From Lutjanus erythropterus (lineage: Eukaryota > Chordata > Actinopteri > Lutjaniformes > Lutjanidae): a DNA stretch of 64,000 nt. This document shows, piece by piece, positions 1-28,680 of this stretch. The notes under the pieces were generated by a model. The model was not told the origin of the DNA. It searched no databases and saw nothing but the letters and a program-made list of their open reading frames with translations. Made by a program: the position numbers and the translations under genes. Each line of letters starts with the position of its first letter. The stretch's first letter is position 1. The DNA is taken from positions 29,365,920 to 29,429,919 of the forward strand of contig CM034599.1 in NCBI GenBank assembly GCA_020091685.1. Direction: 5' to 3'.

Positions 1-1221
1 GGCTTCACTTTTGAGGAACTGTGAGGTCGTCCATCTTTATATATGTCGATGGTTTTATCTCATCGTGGAAGATCTCAGATCCTTTAGCACCCCTCTGAGC
101 ACACATCCTTCCTCCAATGTAAAAAGTTCTGTAAATTCTAATAGCATTTGAATTACCCTAATGTACAGCATGTATGCAGTAATGCCCATAGGAATAACAA
201 GTTATTTTGCTTTGCTCTCACCTCCCCTGCTTTGTATAGCTTGTATAGTTGTAAATAGTTTCATGATAAAAAAATCAGTGCAATTTACTTTTGTTTTCCT
301 CTAATAGGGCTGATCAGCTTGTTCACAATCTAGATACACTGAGGTAATGGAAGGGCCTTACACACTGTATTAACTTATTCATGCAAAATATGAGGGACTT
401 ATGTGTATTTGTGTGGGTGAGAATTTTCCCAAGGACTATCAGAAACCAGTGTTTCTTTCATTTTTGTTTCTTCAAAACATTCTGTGTCATTAACAATCCA
501 CTCATTTCTGTTGTTGCCATGGTATTTCACAGTCATTTTTGTGCAACGTTTGTTGTGTTTTGCCTGTCTGCTGTGTCATAATTAGATGTGCCTATTTAAC
601 TGTCACTTTGTTGAAACTGTCCCATTTGGGAATGACTCGTTTGCTGCCTTTTGCTTTATTTTTATTGTCTGAATTTCTAAAACTGAAATTGGACTGTAAA
701 ATGAGTTGCCACCGTTTTTGTTTTGTTTTATTTTGGGGTTTTTTTTTTGTTGTGTTTCCTTATATCCTCACTGCTCATACATTACCATACTGTCTCTACT
801 CACGGTGATTGCTTTCATTATTTTTTGTCTCAGTCAAAGATACTTGGGCTCTTGCAACCTCCAGAAAAATCACCTCATGGATACATTCCCTTTAAAGCAC
901 CATATCCTGCATTCATTGGGGGGGTTGCGCGCTGCCAATTACAAAATTTTGTTGGGGCTACAAACAGGCTTGTGAGGACCATATGGGTGCAGTGTGCCTT
1001 CATGACTGCATGTGTCTTTGTACAATTGTCAAAATGTTAACGGAGTCCTTTATAATTTTGATACATTGTCATAAATCTTCTGTCATTTCTGTTACTGTTG
1101 TTCATTCTCTGTGGATGGTTGGTAACAACTGTCTTCATGTATTTGAAATACAAATATAATAATCCAAATATGGCCACTGTCTTTTTTTTTTTTAAGAAAA
1201 ATAAAAATAACACTTTCAAAT
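1..1221 (+). other. Non-coding region, possible 3' UTR of a convergent upstream gene
   Basis: This stretch is AT-rich with only short random open frames. It ends with an AATAAA-type hexamer near 1197, just before a transposon copy. In human, the gene beyond CMYA5 is MTX3, which converges on it, so a plus-strand mtx3 3' UTR could end here. That is inference from gene order; no mtx3 coding sequence is visible. Confidence 0.25.
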
Positions 1222-2480
1222 CTGAATTCCAATTCCAATGTTGTGTAAAACCTAAATAAAAAGAGAATGCAATGATTTGCCAAAACGTATCGACTTATAT
1301 TCAGTGAATATATTATACTGAATATGGTAAAAAGACAAGATATTTAATGTTCGAACTAATTAATTTAGTTTTTTTTGTAAATATACACTCATTCTGAATT
1401 TGATGCCTGCAGCATGTTTTAAAAAAAGCTGGGGCAGAGGCATGTTTGCTACTGTGATATATCACCTTTTCTTTTCACAACATTAAGTAAGTTTAAGAAC
1501 TGAGGACACTAATTGTTGAAGCTTTGAAAGTGAAAAAGATGCTGTCTGGATGGCAGCGTATGTTGCTCCAAAACCTGTGTGTACCTTTCAGCATCAATGG
1601 GGCCTTCAGAGAGACATACTATCACAGATGCTGCCTTTTCCAGTTAATGCTGATAATAACCTGGATGGTCCTTTTGCTTTAGCCCGTCTGATGATTTTTA
1701 AAAACAATCTGAAATATGGACTCGTCAGACCACAGTACACTTTTCCACTCTCCATCAGTCCATCTCAGATGAGTCTGGGCTCACTGAATTCATTTTTATC
1801 TCTGGATGTTGTGGATTTGAACTTTTACGTTGGAGTGTTAACTTGCATTTGCACATGCAGTGACAAACTGTTTTTACTGACAACAGTTTTCAAAAGTGTT
1901 CCTGAACCCGTGCAGTGTTGTTTATACGATTATGCTGGTTTTTAATTCAGTGCCATGTCATGGTCAAAGGTCACAGGCATTCAATGTTGTTTATGGCCTT
2001 GCCTCTTTTATGCAGAGATTTCTCCAGATTCTTTGAATCTTTCAGTGATTTTATGGATCATAGATCACCATCTATGATCCATAATCCCTAAATTCCTTGC
2101 TATAAATTGAGAACATTGTTCTGAAACTGTTGGACTGTATGCCCTGTTTTCCACCAAGTGTTGAGTTTCATCCCATCTATGTTTGTGAACAATGAACCCA
2201 ATCATGATGCTGTCACCTGTCACCAGTTAACCTGTTTACCTGTCAAGTGTTCCAAACAGGACTTCTTTTCTTGCTCCTATCCCAACTTTTTTGGAACCTG
2301 CTGCAGGCTTCAAACTCAAAATGAGTGTATAATTACAAAAAAACAGAAAAGTTTATCAATTTGAATATTAAATATTGTATCACTGTACTGTACTCAAGTG
2401 AATACAAATTAGAAAGTTTTTGCTAATCATTGCAGTGTTTTACACAACATCCCAACTTTTTCGTAATTGGGGATTGTAAT
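1222..2480 (-). mobile_element. Degenerate Tc1/mariner-like DNA transposon (copy 1)
   Basis: The ends form an imperfect inverted repeat: the left end reads CCAATTCCAATGTTGTGTAA and the right end carries CCAACTTTTTCGTAATTGGG. The interior contains the reverse complement of blocks seen in the plus-strand copy at 29482-30838, for example ATGGCAGCGTATGTTGCTCC, so its transposase frame ran on the minus strand. It is badly eroded and codes nothing. A 15-bp hairpin at 2051-2084 lies inside it. Confidence 0.7.
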
Positions 2481-4515
2481 TTAATTTCACTGGATGTGCC
2501 TGTAAACAGTCGACTCGAGCCTACATCAAAATTATAGTTTGCCTCCTATTTTGTGCTTGAAAATATGTTGTAGATGTTTGTTTTATCCTTTAAGCTGATG
2601 CAGTCAGGTGTGGTGTTTGGAGAATTGTTTTTCCAGTAATAAATACAGAAGATTTCACCCTTACCCACCTCTCTGATTGTGTGATGGGTTGTTTAGATGT
2701 CGGGAGGATAGAGGGCTCTTTGTTTCCTTTTGGCCCTAGACATGGAAAAAATGAGAGTAATGAAGCTAAAGGGATATGATGCATACTTGACATCAGATAT
2801 TGTCAAAGTCATCAGGCGGGTGAGGGAGAGGCTCCTGCTGAGGCTTCTCTTGGCTGGCTGTTTAATAGGTGTGGTAAAGGGAAATAAATAGCACATTTGG
2901 ATCTGTTGTTAATTTTGTGCTAAATTTTGTGGTCGCATCTTTGCAATTGCAGTAGTTTTTGTTGGTCATCTTTTTATTCTATTTTTGTGGGTGAGAAGAT
3001 CATGTTTGCCAAATAGGCTAAATCATGCTAAAGAGAATCATAGAACTCTATGTCCAGATGAGGAACAAAAACAGTCCCTCGTCTACAGCAGTGAGATTGG
3101 GTCCCAACTTTCCACTGTAACACAAGAGTTCAGCTACAATAAAATTTGTTCCAACGTCCCAACCCGGTGTTACCCGCTGCAGGAAGGCAGAGGAGAGCAG
3201 TTCCAGTAAAATCAGACTGTCACCTTTCAAAGAGCTGTATTTCAGGTTCCAGCTGAGCAGTCCAGCAGATCAGCCAGCAGCTGTTCCCTGATGGTCTGCA
3301 TGTGTTTGCCACACACTCCTCCTCTTCCTTTCACTCTCCTCCTCTCTGTTTCCCCAGAAATGAGGGAAGGTGCGTGGATGATAAATTGCCTGGAAAAACA
3401 GTAATGTAATAATTGTGAAATGACATGACCTCTGGAGAACCATGCGTCTCTGTCAGCGAGGTGTCTGGCTCCCAAATCTACAGTAGCTGTAAGTCATAAA
3501 AAGGAATCTGGAAGTCTGAGTGTATGATAGATTCTGCAGAAGTTGCTGGGATTGGTAGCAGAAATGTATTTGATTGATTTCAGGCATTCATCAGTAATAG
3601 AGATTAAACACATTCAGCTCATTTTTGCCCACATTTAATTTGTGTATCAAAGTTTACACACATTTGTAGGTTGACAGTAATGTACATTATATTACATTGC
3701 AGTGAGTGCTGGTGGAAAATGAAAAGTACATGGCAATAGGAACAGTAACAGAACACTTTCCTGGAAATATATTTGATTGCTGTTTAAACAGCAATCAGCA
3801 AACTCTGTTTGGTTTGCTATGACTAACTAAATAGTTATTCTGCAGAATCCTTTTCATTTAACACTGCACTGCTGCTTTAGAGTTGCAGAGAGTAGAACGT
3901 ATGTCTCAGTTCAGATTATTTCCTCAAAAAAAAAAGCTTGTCTATATTATAAAGGATAGAGAATAAATACATTTTTGGACCATGTGGAGCCAATATTGCA
4001 GCTAATGGAGTCCTGAGGCCCTCTAGTGGTGAATGTATGTTAGACCTATTGAGCTGCGTCAAAGCAAACAGTCCAGTTGTGCAAATAGAAAAAAAAATAA
4101 ACATGTTCATTCAGCTCAGACATGAAATCATTTCACAGGACAGGGAGAAGGAAATATTTCATCTCCATCTCCTTGCTGCTGTGAGTCGCACATAACAAAA
4201 TATAGAAGTGATCATATCTGTTTAAAAAGGTTATTTACACAAATTCACAATATGAAACACAGGTCAAAGTGCTACAGTATCATTGTATATTTCAGTGTCT
4301 AAACTTTGTGTCACTTTATAATAATCATCATTAATATATGATTAATTTATAGTTAATTAAACTTGTAGTTATTTCACTGTTAAAAACAATGAAATTATAA
4401 TTAACTTTTACTAATTATTAGTGATGCTATAATTTGTAATCACACCTGTATTAATGTAACCAGAGAGTAATTATCATATCTTATCAGCTGTGATACAACA
4501 TGTAGTTTCAAGATT

Positions 4516-4547
<32 letters not shown>

Positions 4548-4666
4548 TATATAGATATATAGATATATATATTGCACAAACTAATGATAAAATAACAGAA
4601 TATGGCCTTACTAATAATTAGTAAACATTATGATCATATTATTTAATTCTTAAGAGTGAATTAACT
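2481..4666. other. Intergenic, no gene seen
   Basis: No exon with recognisable protein similarity was found on either strand. The sequence is AT-rich, and an AT dinucleotide tract lies near the right end. Confidence 0.5.
4515..4572. repeat. (TA)n microsatellite
   Basis: An interrupted TA dinucleotide run with a few C and G interruptions. Confidence 0.9.
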
Positions 4667-5300
4667 TAAAGGGACAATTTACCCCGAAATCAAAAATACA
4701 TATTTTTCCTCCGGTCTGTAGTGCCGTTTATCCATCTAGATTGTTTCGTTGTTCGGGACATATCAGCCATAGAGATGTCTACCTTCTCTTAAATACAATG
4801 GGGCTAGATGTCATTCAGCTTTGGTGCTCAAAGCACCAAAAAGGAAATTTCAAAACTCAACAGAAATCTTTTGCTCCTATTATTATGACTAATTTACTCA
4901 AGATAATCCACAGACCTTGTTGTGAACAGTTTCATTTAGGAACTATTTTATTTCTATGGTAGAATTTACTGGAACTACTTTCCTTCTGCAGTAACATCTA
5001 CTGGAACTACTTTCTATCTACTAGAAAGACAGTAGTACCTACACAAAACTGCTCACAACAAGGTCTGTGGATTATCTTGAGTAACCAGGTCATGATTTCT
5101 GGAAACAAACTTTGCTGTTGACATGTATTTTTTGGTGCTTTAAGCCTCACAATCCAAGTGCCATGTAGTGCCATTATATCTGCAAAAAGGTAGACATCTC
5201 TGCAACAGATATCACCAAAACTCTGCAACTCACTACAAAAGGATCTAGATGGATAAATAGCACTACAGGTAAGAGGGAAAATATGGATTTAACTGTGCCT
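4667..5300. mobile_element. Foldback MITE with TTAAAGGG end (copy A)
   Basis: The left end reads TTAAAGGGACAATTTACCCC. The element folds back on itself: CTCAAGATAATCCACAGACC near 4898 is matched by its reverse complement near 5066. TTAA-flanked elements starting TTAAAGG are typical of T2/Kolobok-type MITEs, which is the likely class. The right end is eroded compared with copies B and C. Confidence 0.7.
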
Positions 5301-5829
5301 AACAATTTACCATTTATTAATGATGGTTATGATTATATAAAGTGTTTCCAAAAATGCTGTAACTAATTGCTCGTCTCAGTAATGATACAGCGTGTTTGAC
5401 TTCAATATGCAGTCAGACTCTTCACTCACAGTATCTGTCAATAAGGCTTTAAACAAGGAGGAAAAACTGAAAATGAGTAAATCATAGAACGTTTACAAAA
5501 CTGACAGTACAAAACCATCACATGGTCAAATTTCCAAAATGAGCCAAAACATTTCACTTCTCCCTCGACAAAACAAAATACACTCAATTGTGAAAAAAAA
5601 TGTCAATGCACTAAACTTCAATCCTGTATTTCACACAGTCATCGTACATTTCCACTGCTTCTGTTTTTGATATTTACAATTTCATTTCTGTTACTTAACA
5701 AAATAACTCAACTGGTTTTAACTTGTATTGCAGTGAAGCACTACAATGAGTGGGTTTGATGTCACGAAAAACACACAAACCCACCAATTAGGCCTCTTTG
5801 GAAGAGTGGGACCTGATATTTCTTCTGCC
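5301..5829. other. Non-coding, between the MITE and the cmya5 3' end
   Basis: I see no gene here. Further minus-strand polyadenylation sites of cmya5 could lie in this interval. Confidence 0.4.
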
Positions 5830-5966
5830 TTTAATGTGAATATCAGCATATTTATTTCCTATTGAATCTCAGTTTTGTCAGTGATGCAATGATGGTCATT
5901 TTAAGATAATTCAAATTAATATATGTCCAACATGAACTGTAAACAGTTGTGAGGCAGACAGCACAG
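5830..5966 (-). other. cmya5: cmya5 3' UTR with candidate polyadenylation signal
   Basis: Downstream of the stop codon on the minus strand, the first AATAAA hexamer is at 5851-5856 (TTTATT on the plus strand). Using it would give a short 3' UTR of roughly 130 nt. Longer forms cannot be excluded. Confidence 0.5.
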
Positions 5967-21331
<15,365 letters not shown>

Positions 21332-22026
21332 CTTGGTAATATCCTCCCTCTGTGTTCTTCACAGTTTCCCCAATGTTCTTTCTTTTTTTGTATTTTAGAG
21401 TCCTCTTTAAGTTTTCAGCCCCTGATTTCGAAGAGTTGGTCAGCCTGTTTGTGCCATTCTAAGTTGGGAGCTGTCCATCTGACTCAGCGGGGGACAGAAA
21501 TAGACCGAGAAGGGAATGAAAAGAGGGGAGTGGAGACAGAGAGGGGCAAAGCAGTGATAGAGTACAGGTCTCGGCGAGTCTGAGGTTAAGCACACTAATA
21601 ACAAACTCTAAGAAGTTTTGAATTTACAGTATTGTAAAAAGATTGTTATAGATCTGGGAAATTCATCAATATCTTGGTCAGTGCCAGGGGCTAACAGCTA
21701 AATGAGCCAGTGTGACTTTAAGATCAAAATCCCCCTTGCTTGGTTAAATATAGGCCATGTGCTGAAACAGTACCCCCGGGTCCCCCTGCTGCTGGTGGCA
21801 ACACTAAACAGAGAGACACACACACATACACACACACACATCTTGTAAGGTATCTACCCTTAGCAGTACTGACACCATGCAGATGTCATAAAACTAGGTG
21901 TAATAAGGTGTCACACACCACAGAACAAAAAACAATCAGCACAGGAGCTGTCAGAGGAAGCTGCAGAAAAAAAGACTTGAACAAAAGGTGCAAATATCCT
22001 GGAGTCACCTTTAGCATTAAAATCTT
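21332..22026. other. Region upstream of cmya5 (5' UTR/promoter)
   Basis: No coding sequence is seen. A short CA-rich tract lies at 21818-21840 and a perfect MEF2 consensus at 21744-21753. The transcription start was not located. Confidence 0.5.
21744..21753. promoter_or_regulatory. MEF2-consensus site upstream of cmya5
   Basis: TTAAATATAG matches the MEF2 consensus YTAWWWWTAR at every position, about 410 bp upstream of the cmya5 start codon, with an E-box-type CATGTG just beside it. Mammalian CMYA5 is a reported MEF2A target gene (family knowledge). Confidence 0.45.
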
Positions 22027-22581
22027 TAAAGGGACAGTTCACCTCAAAATTCAAAATACATATTTTTCCCCTGGGCTGTAGTGTTTATCCATCTAGTTTT
22101 TTTTGTCAGTTGCAGAGTTTTGGAGACATCAGACAGCTGCCTTTTCTCCAGTATAATGAAAGTCAGCTTGTGGTGCTCAAAGCACCAAAAATGCATTTGA
22201 TAAACTCAAAACCAGTGTCACTTCATAAAAATTGTGACTCGATTACTAAAGATAATTCACAGACCTAGTTGTTTCTTTCTATTCGAAAGAAAGTAGTTCT
22301 TACATAAAACTACTCACAACAAAGTCTGGATTATTTTGGGCAACCAGGTCATGAGTATTTGAAAGAGACATTGCTGTTGAGTTTTTCAAATTTCTTTTTT
22401 TGGCACTTTGAGCACCACAGACCTAGTGCTGTCTAGTCAATACCGGAGAGAAGGCAGAAATCTCTACAGCCAACATCTCCAAAACTCAGCAACTCACACC
22501 AAAACAGTACAGGTGAATCAATAGCACTAAAAGCCCGAGGGAAAATACGATTTTGATTTGGGGGTGAACTTTCCCTTTAAG
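22027..22581. mobile_element. Foldback MITE with TTAAAGGG ends (copy B)
   Basis: Both ends are preserved: TTAAAGGGACAGTTCACC at the left and GGTGAACTTTCCCTTTAA at the right. Internal sequence matches copies A and C, including the inverted AATTCACAGACC/GTCTGGATTATT arms. T2/Kolobok-like by its TTAAAGGG ends. It lies between cmya5 and tent2. Confidence 0.8.
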
Positions 22582-23159
22582 GTCTATGAATCACAAGCAC
22601 CTGTAACATACTCAAGAGCTCCTGATGATGGATAAACTTAATACTTAAGAGGAAACAAATAAAACTGGACTGGGCCAGATCTATGAGATGATATTCATGC
22701 TTGGTCAATATCAACTTGTGAAGAACAAAGAGAAACAGACACCAGTGAAAAAAAAACTGCAGTAGTTTTCTAATTTTGCCATTTTCAAAAGCATTGTTTC
22801 ATGTATACATCTGCCTGTGGTCAATTAGACCACTCAAGAGAGGGCATAATAATGTGTAAATTCCACTCCAGGAGAGACTTGATGTCCTCTTATATTAGGT
22901 AGGGACAATAGATGCAAGTATCAGTATTAGCAATTAGTCAAAATGGCTTAGAAAATATCAGCATATTGGATATCAACAAAAATACATAAAATTAAGAATG
23001 CAACTGAACCTCACTTTGTCAAACATTCAACACATCTGAGCACGAACAACAGCTGCAAAAAGAAGTCCGCGTACAATTTCATTTGATTTTGGCACTTCTA
23101 TTAGTATAGCCAAGGATTCAGTGGGCTTTACATAGAGCTCAAAAATATAAAGTGAAAAC
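22582..23159. other. Intergenic between cmya5 and tent2
   Basis: AT-rich; I see no gene or recognisable repeat here. Confidence 0.4.
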
Positions 23160-24277
23160 AATCATACATCTTCAGGGATTTATTTTTTTTAAATAAACAT
23201 TTAAAAGCCAGTTATGTACAAAAAGAGGGGGAAAAACAAACTCAAACTCAAAAGTAACTTCTTTAAATAACTTATGTATTAATTGAACCCAGAGTGAATA
23301 ACATGTTTTTTGTCCAAATAAGTCAAGTAGATACTGAACTAAAATGACACAGTACAGACCTGACGCCAGTGTGGGGAAAAATAATACAACACATCAGGAG
23401 CAATGACAAACAAGGGGGAACATCCAGTCCAGCCCTGTTGTGATCACCTCAGGGTCACTTAAATTATAACGCCAACTTTAACATCGGTTTTCAGAGGAGT
23501 GATGATGAAAAAGACGAGACGGCCTTTAATGCATCTGTAGAAAAGAAGTGTCTATGGTGTTTAAACCCATTACTGACCTAGAAAAATAGAAAAAAAGGCT
23601 TTTATGTTACAAGTTGGTCCAGACAGGCTGAAGACAATATACTGTATATGCTGTACATTTACTGTATGTGGCGGAAACAAATCAAAAGCATCTTCAAAAC
23701 AGACTCTGTGCAGTATGGCTCTAGCAGTATGGATATAACTAAAACTGAGATTAGAGGAGATAAACCTGATTGAGACCAATCAAAACACCGTGTTTCCATT
23801 TAAGATAGCTTCAGATATCAACAGGTTGTAGGGATTTTCATACTCTGTCAGTAAACTTAATTTCACCCCAGGGATGGTATGTGCGTTGGGAAAGAGGGCT
23901 GAGTAGCAGCAACACCATCTTTAATAACACTGACCATTATTATCCTGCCTCAATGCAGCGTCTCTCTGTCACCAGTTTAAGTGACCAGATTTTAATTTCA
24001 AAGCTCTCCGCTGTCACTGAACAATGTATTTTTTTTATTATTGGTCACAATAAGAACAAAAGATTGGCAAAGTCTGCAAAGCATTTGACAGTGAGTCTGT
24101 GTGTGGCTGATACGGAGGCAGCCAGAGCATTCAGAGTCCCAGAGTCTCTCTGGCTGTGAGGTGTGGAGGCAGCACGACTCCCCTCTCAGCACATCCCAAA
24201 GGTCTCCCTGTGTTTCTGGGGACACGCCCATCATGAGGTAGAAGACTCCCGTCAGCTTGTCTAATTAGAGGAATCCC
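23160..24277 (-). other. tent2: tent2 3' UTR (inferred)
   Basis: About 1.1 kb follows the tent2 stop on the minus strand before an AATAAA hexamer at 23179-23184 (TTTATT on plus). No coding exon interrupts it. The exact cleavage site is inferred. Confidence 0.5.
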
Positions 24278-27200
24278 TTATCGCCTGAATGACTCCTTGT
24301 TAATGATGGCTCTGACTGGGAGGATGGCGTTCAGGTCCTTCCTCTGTTGTAGTATTTGCCATGACTGTACAGACACAGAGAGATGAGAAGCAGGAGGGTT
24401 ATGAATAACTCATGGCTGGCCCTCAGCGGCTTGGAGGAAGAGAGAAAATAAGAAGGGACCACAGTTATCAGGACTGTAATGTACCTCTGCAAACTGCTCT
24501 TTAATGGCTTCAAACTTGATCTTTTCATGGACTGCCCTGGCCACGTTATTTCTTTCAAATGGCTCTGAAACACAAGAAATTGCTGTCACTCAAATGACTC
24601 GTATGTGTAATATTAGTGGAGACATTTCTTGCATTGATGCCCCAGTTACATTGAGGTGTTGTTATGTCAACTGAAATTATTACCTTCCACACAAATGTAT
24701 TTGTTTCTCCACTCTAGAGAACTGGTTTTGGGCAGAGCTTTGGCCTCTCGAACAGAGATCACCTGCTTCTCCCACCTGCAAGATGCAGAAAAAACAAAAG
24801 CAAGGGAATTATTTAGTGCTAATTTGGCTAAAAATAAACACAAGGACAAAGGTCCTCAAGGACCACAACAGTGGCTAGTCAGCTACAAAATATGCAACCT
24901 TTTCTGCCAACAAAGGGAACATTTGTTCAGAGAGATTCTGTATCTTCCGGGCATCATTTGGCTTTACTTTCATTCAGTGCAGTGTGAAAACAGACAAATG
25001 AATGCTTACTGGGAAAGACACTGTGAACATGAAACATCCTTTTTCTGTCAAAGATATATGGTGTCATGTGATGATGTGATAACCAGTTAGGGCTGTGTAC
25101 CCAAACACAGTGCCAATATGGAACCAGCTCCTATATGACCAGTGACAAGCGGAACGAATAACAATGCAGTTTACAGTACCACATGCCTGAGCTGTTGATG
25201 AGAATAGTTGCTCTCTGGTGCGGACATTACAAACGGATCATTAATACGCTAGTTAACATTACAGCAGTACTCTCTCTACATGTGTTTGGCAGCAGCTGGC
25301 CTACTGGTAGCCTAGCTACCTCGACCAAGGTTAAGATGGTAAGCTAAGCAGCCTAAAGCTATGGCTGCAGTTCACTTGAAAGGATTCCTACACCAGGTGG
25401 GCCATGCAACATTGTTCAACTATTGCACTGAAAACTTACAAACAGTTTTGCAAACTCATTCTTATTGGGCAATTGAAGTGCATTAGAGACTTGAGAGTCG
25501 ACATGTTGACCTTCAAACTACAGTTTCTCTTTCAAAGCTAAACATGTTAAATGTTGGAGCTTCACTGAATGCATCAAATTCAGGGTGCATTCAGTGAAGC
25601 TCCAACAGGCATTTTTTGAAAAAATGTTCACTTTGATAGATTTAGTCTTTGCAAGTTTATACTTATAGCAAATTCATGTGACTAAGAAGGTAGGAAAAAT
25701 GTAAACTTGCTTTTGAAAATCACATGCAATTTAAATTTTATTGTAAAATGCAGAAATCAGGGCATGTTTGCGTAGTTAATTCTAGTTCAACCCTGCGGCT
25801 GTGGCATGGCAAGGTAACACATATACTGCAAACACAGAGATCATGGTATGTCATGTTTGCGCTGTGTAAGGCCAAAGGTGCCACCTGCTCCTGTCTCTCA
25901 CCCAGAAACACGAAACCAGAGAAGAGGATGCAGGACAGAGGGAGGAGAAGTTGGCCAGAAGAGCAGGAGACGAGGAATGGGAGCAGGAAAATGAGCAGGC
26001 AAAAGCACCTTGGGTGCATCTGAAACACTAGACTCAGTAATGTCGTTGGGAGATACCTGAAGTAAAAGGCATAGTATCTGAGAAAGCCCAGAAGCAGCTC
26101 TCCCAGAGATGACTGGTTTCTTGAGATGTAAGGGGGGATGTGTTTGGGTCCGTCTGGAACTGTGTCAATGTCCATGAGGGGATTAAAACACTCCTGAAAA
26201 TTAAGGCACAGGACAAAAGGACAAAGACTTAAAACTGAGCATCTTTACAGTATAATAATGTATTATTTCTTTGTGATAGAAAGAAATGTCTTTTAACAAA
26301 GAGAGACAGATGATAAGTACAAACCCCAAATCCAAAAAAAAGCTGCTGACATTATGTAAAATGTATGTAATTAGCTTTTAGTAAATATACTAATCATTCT
26401 TAATTTGATGCCTGCAACATGTTCCAAAAGTTGGGACACGAGCATGTTTACCACTGTGATACATCACCTTTTCTTTCAACAACATTCAGATAGCGTTTGA
26501 GGACTGAGGACACTAATGGTTGAAGTTTTGAAAGTGGAAATTCTCTCTCTTTCTTTCCTGATATACAGCTTCAGGTGATCAACAGCCTGAGGTCTCTGTT
26601 GTCGTATTTTGCACTTCATAATGCACCACACATTTTCATCGAGAGACAAATCTGGTCTGCAGGCAGGTCAGTCTAGTACCTGAACTGTTTTACTACGAAG
26701 TCACACTGTTGCAACACGTGCAGAATGTCTTGACTTTGTCTTGCTCAAATAAGCAGGGACTTCTCTGAAAAAGACGTTGTCTGGATGGCAGCATATGTTG
26801 CTCCAAAATTTGTATGTACCTTTCATCATTAATGAATAAGTATATATTTACAAAATGTTGTAATGATCTTGTCTTTGTAGTGTCTTTAATAGAAAACAAG
26901 TCAAAAACTGTTTGCAACTCACTGCATTCTGTTTTTATTTACATTTTACACAGCGTAAGGCATTTGACTTCTTTTATTTCCTGTCATTTGCCTGTTAAAA
27001 ATACTCTTGCAACGTAAATATCAGATAGTAAAAAACTGAAACAAGATTTAGTTGCAAAGAAACTCACTGGGTAGTCCCTTTGTAGAGAGGGAAGGACCGG
27101 TTCTTTAAGAGCTGTAACAAAAACAACACATACACAATGAGTTTCATGACAAGTCAAAAGTACAAATGAGAATGACGATAGATTTGGTTTATGAGCCTCT

Positions 27201-28642
27201 TTCTACTGACTCTGGAGGTAGTGGAGCACCATCAGCACCAGCGTGTAGCTGCTTAACGTTCCTTTACTGGCATCATTGATTTGATTGTGCCGTGCCCATT
27301 TCTTGACAACAAGGATCATGGGTCTTATCCTGAGATCAGCTGAGAGAGGCAACACAAACACAGCAGGTCAGGACAAGAAACTTTTTCATCTTCCTTTCAA
27401 GTAACAAAGGCAGTCAGACTAATATGCAGAGTGATCAGTCACAGTTATTAGCTGGCTTAAAATTAGACAGTGGAACATTGAAAAGTTACTCCCATAAAAT
27501 TAAAGGTATTATCGACCATCTCACCCACCATATGCATAACTCCTTAGAAGGAATGTGTTTCTGATGCCCACTGTGTTGTTGACATTCAGATCAAACTCCA
27601 GATCACTAAAGAGGGTAAGAGTAGTACCAAAGTCATACAAACACTTGTGTCGAACCGTGATAATGTTGTCAAAACAGGCTTCAGTGACTGTTTTGCTCTT
27701 ACCTGCCTTTCTCTCTGAACCTGAGGATCGGCACTTTGGCTCTGATCAGCTGAGTCCTCTCTACATAGGCTATGAATTAAAACAAACATTATGAGATTCA
27801 CGGTACCTTTGGTTTCCTTTTCTGTAAAACTGAAACTCTTTTTTAATGGGTAAATAGCTCCACCTAGTGATGTCTATGATGAAGATAAAATGTGAAAAAA
27901 AAAAAAGACTGGCAGAACTTGTTGGTTTTATACAGCAAAACTAAGTAAGAGGTAAGTGTGTTAAACAGTATTAAATAAGTGAGAGTTTTGCCAACTGTGT
28001 TAAAAGTATAAAAAATTACTCTAAATGATTTGATATTCAAAAAAGGGGGTTCTTATTACTCACACAGTGATTTGAACAACCTTTGGAGGGAAGAGAGTAC
28101 AGGAATAGGATCATGTCTTTTCTGAAACAGAAACACATGCAGGTGTTTAAAGGGACAGTTCACCCCAAAATCAAAAATAATCTTTTTCCTTGTGACTTGT
28201 GGTGTTATTTATCCACTTAGATTGTTTTGTAGATATTGTCCATAGAGGTGTCTGCCTTTTCTTCAATATAATGGGACTAAATAGCACACAGATTGTGGTG
28301 CTCAAAGTGGCAAAATAATTCATTTGAAAAAATCAACATCACAGTCTCTTTTCAGAAATCATGATCCAATTGCATTATTGTGAGCAGTTTCATGTAGGAA
28401 CCGGTAGATTCTACCATAGAAAGAAAGTAGTTCCTATATGAAACTGCTGACAACAAGATCTGTGGATTATCTCAAGTAACCATAGAGATGGCAGACATCT
28501 CTATGGACAACACTGCCAAAAATCACAACCAACTCACATCAAAACTATCTAGAGGGATTAAAAAGCACTACACTGGGAAAAGTATGTGTTTTTTAATTTT
28601 TGGGTGAACTGCCCCTTTAAGCTTAAGTAGTTATCAATTATT

Positions 28643-28680
<38 letters not shown>

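Noticed and set aside
2051-2084. 15-bp hairpin with CACC loop
   Set aside because: It lies within a decayed Tc1/mariner-like copy and derives from that element's sequence.
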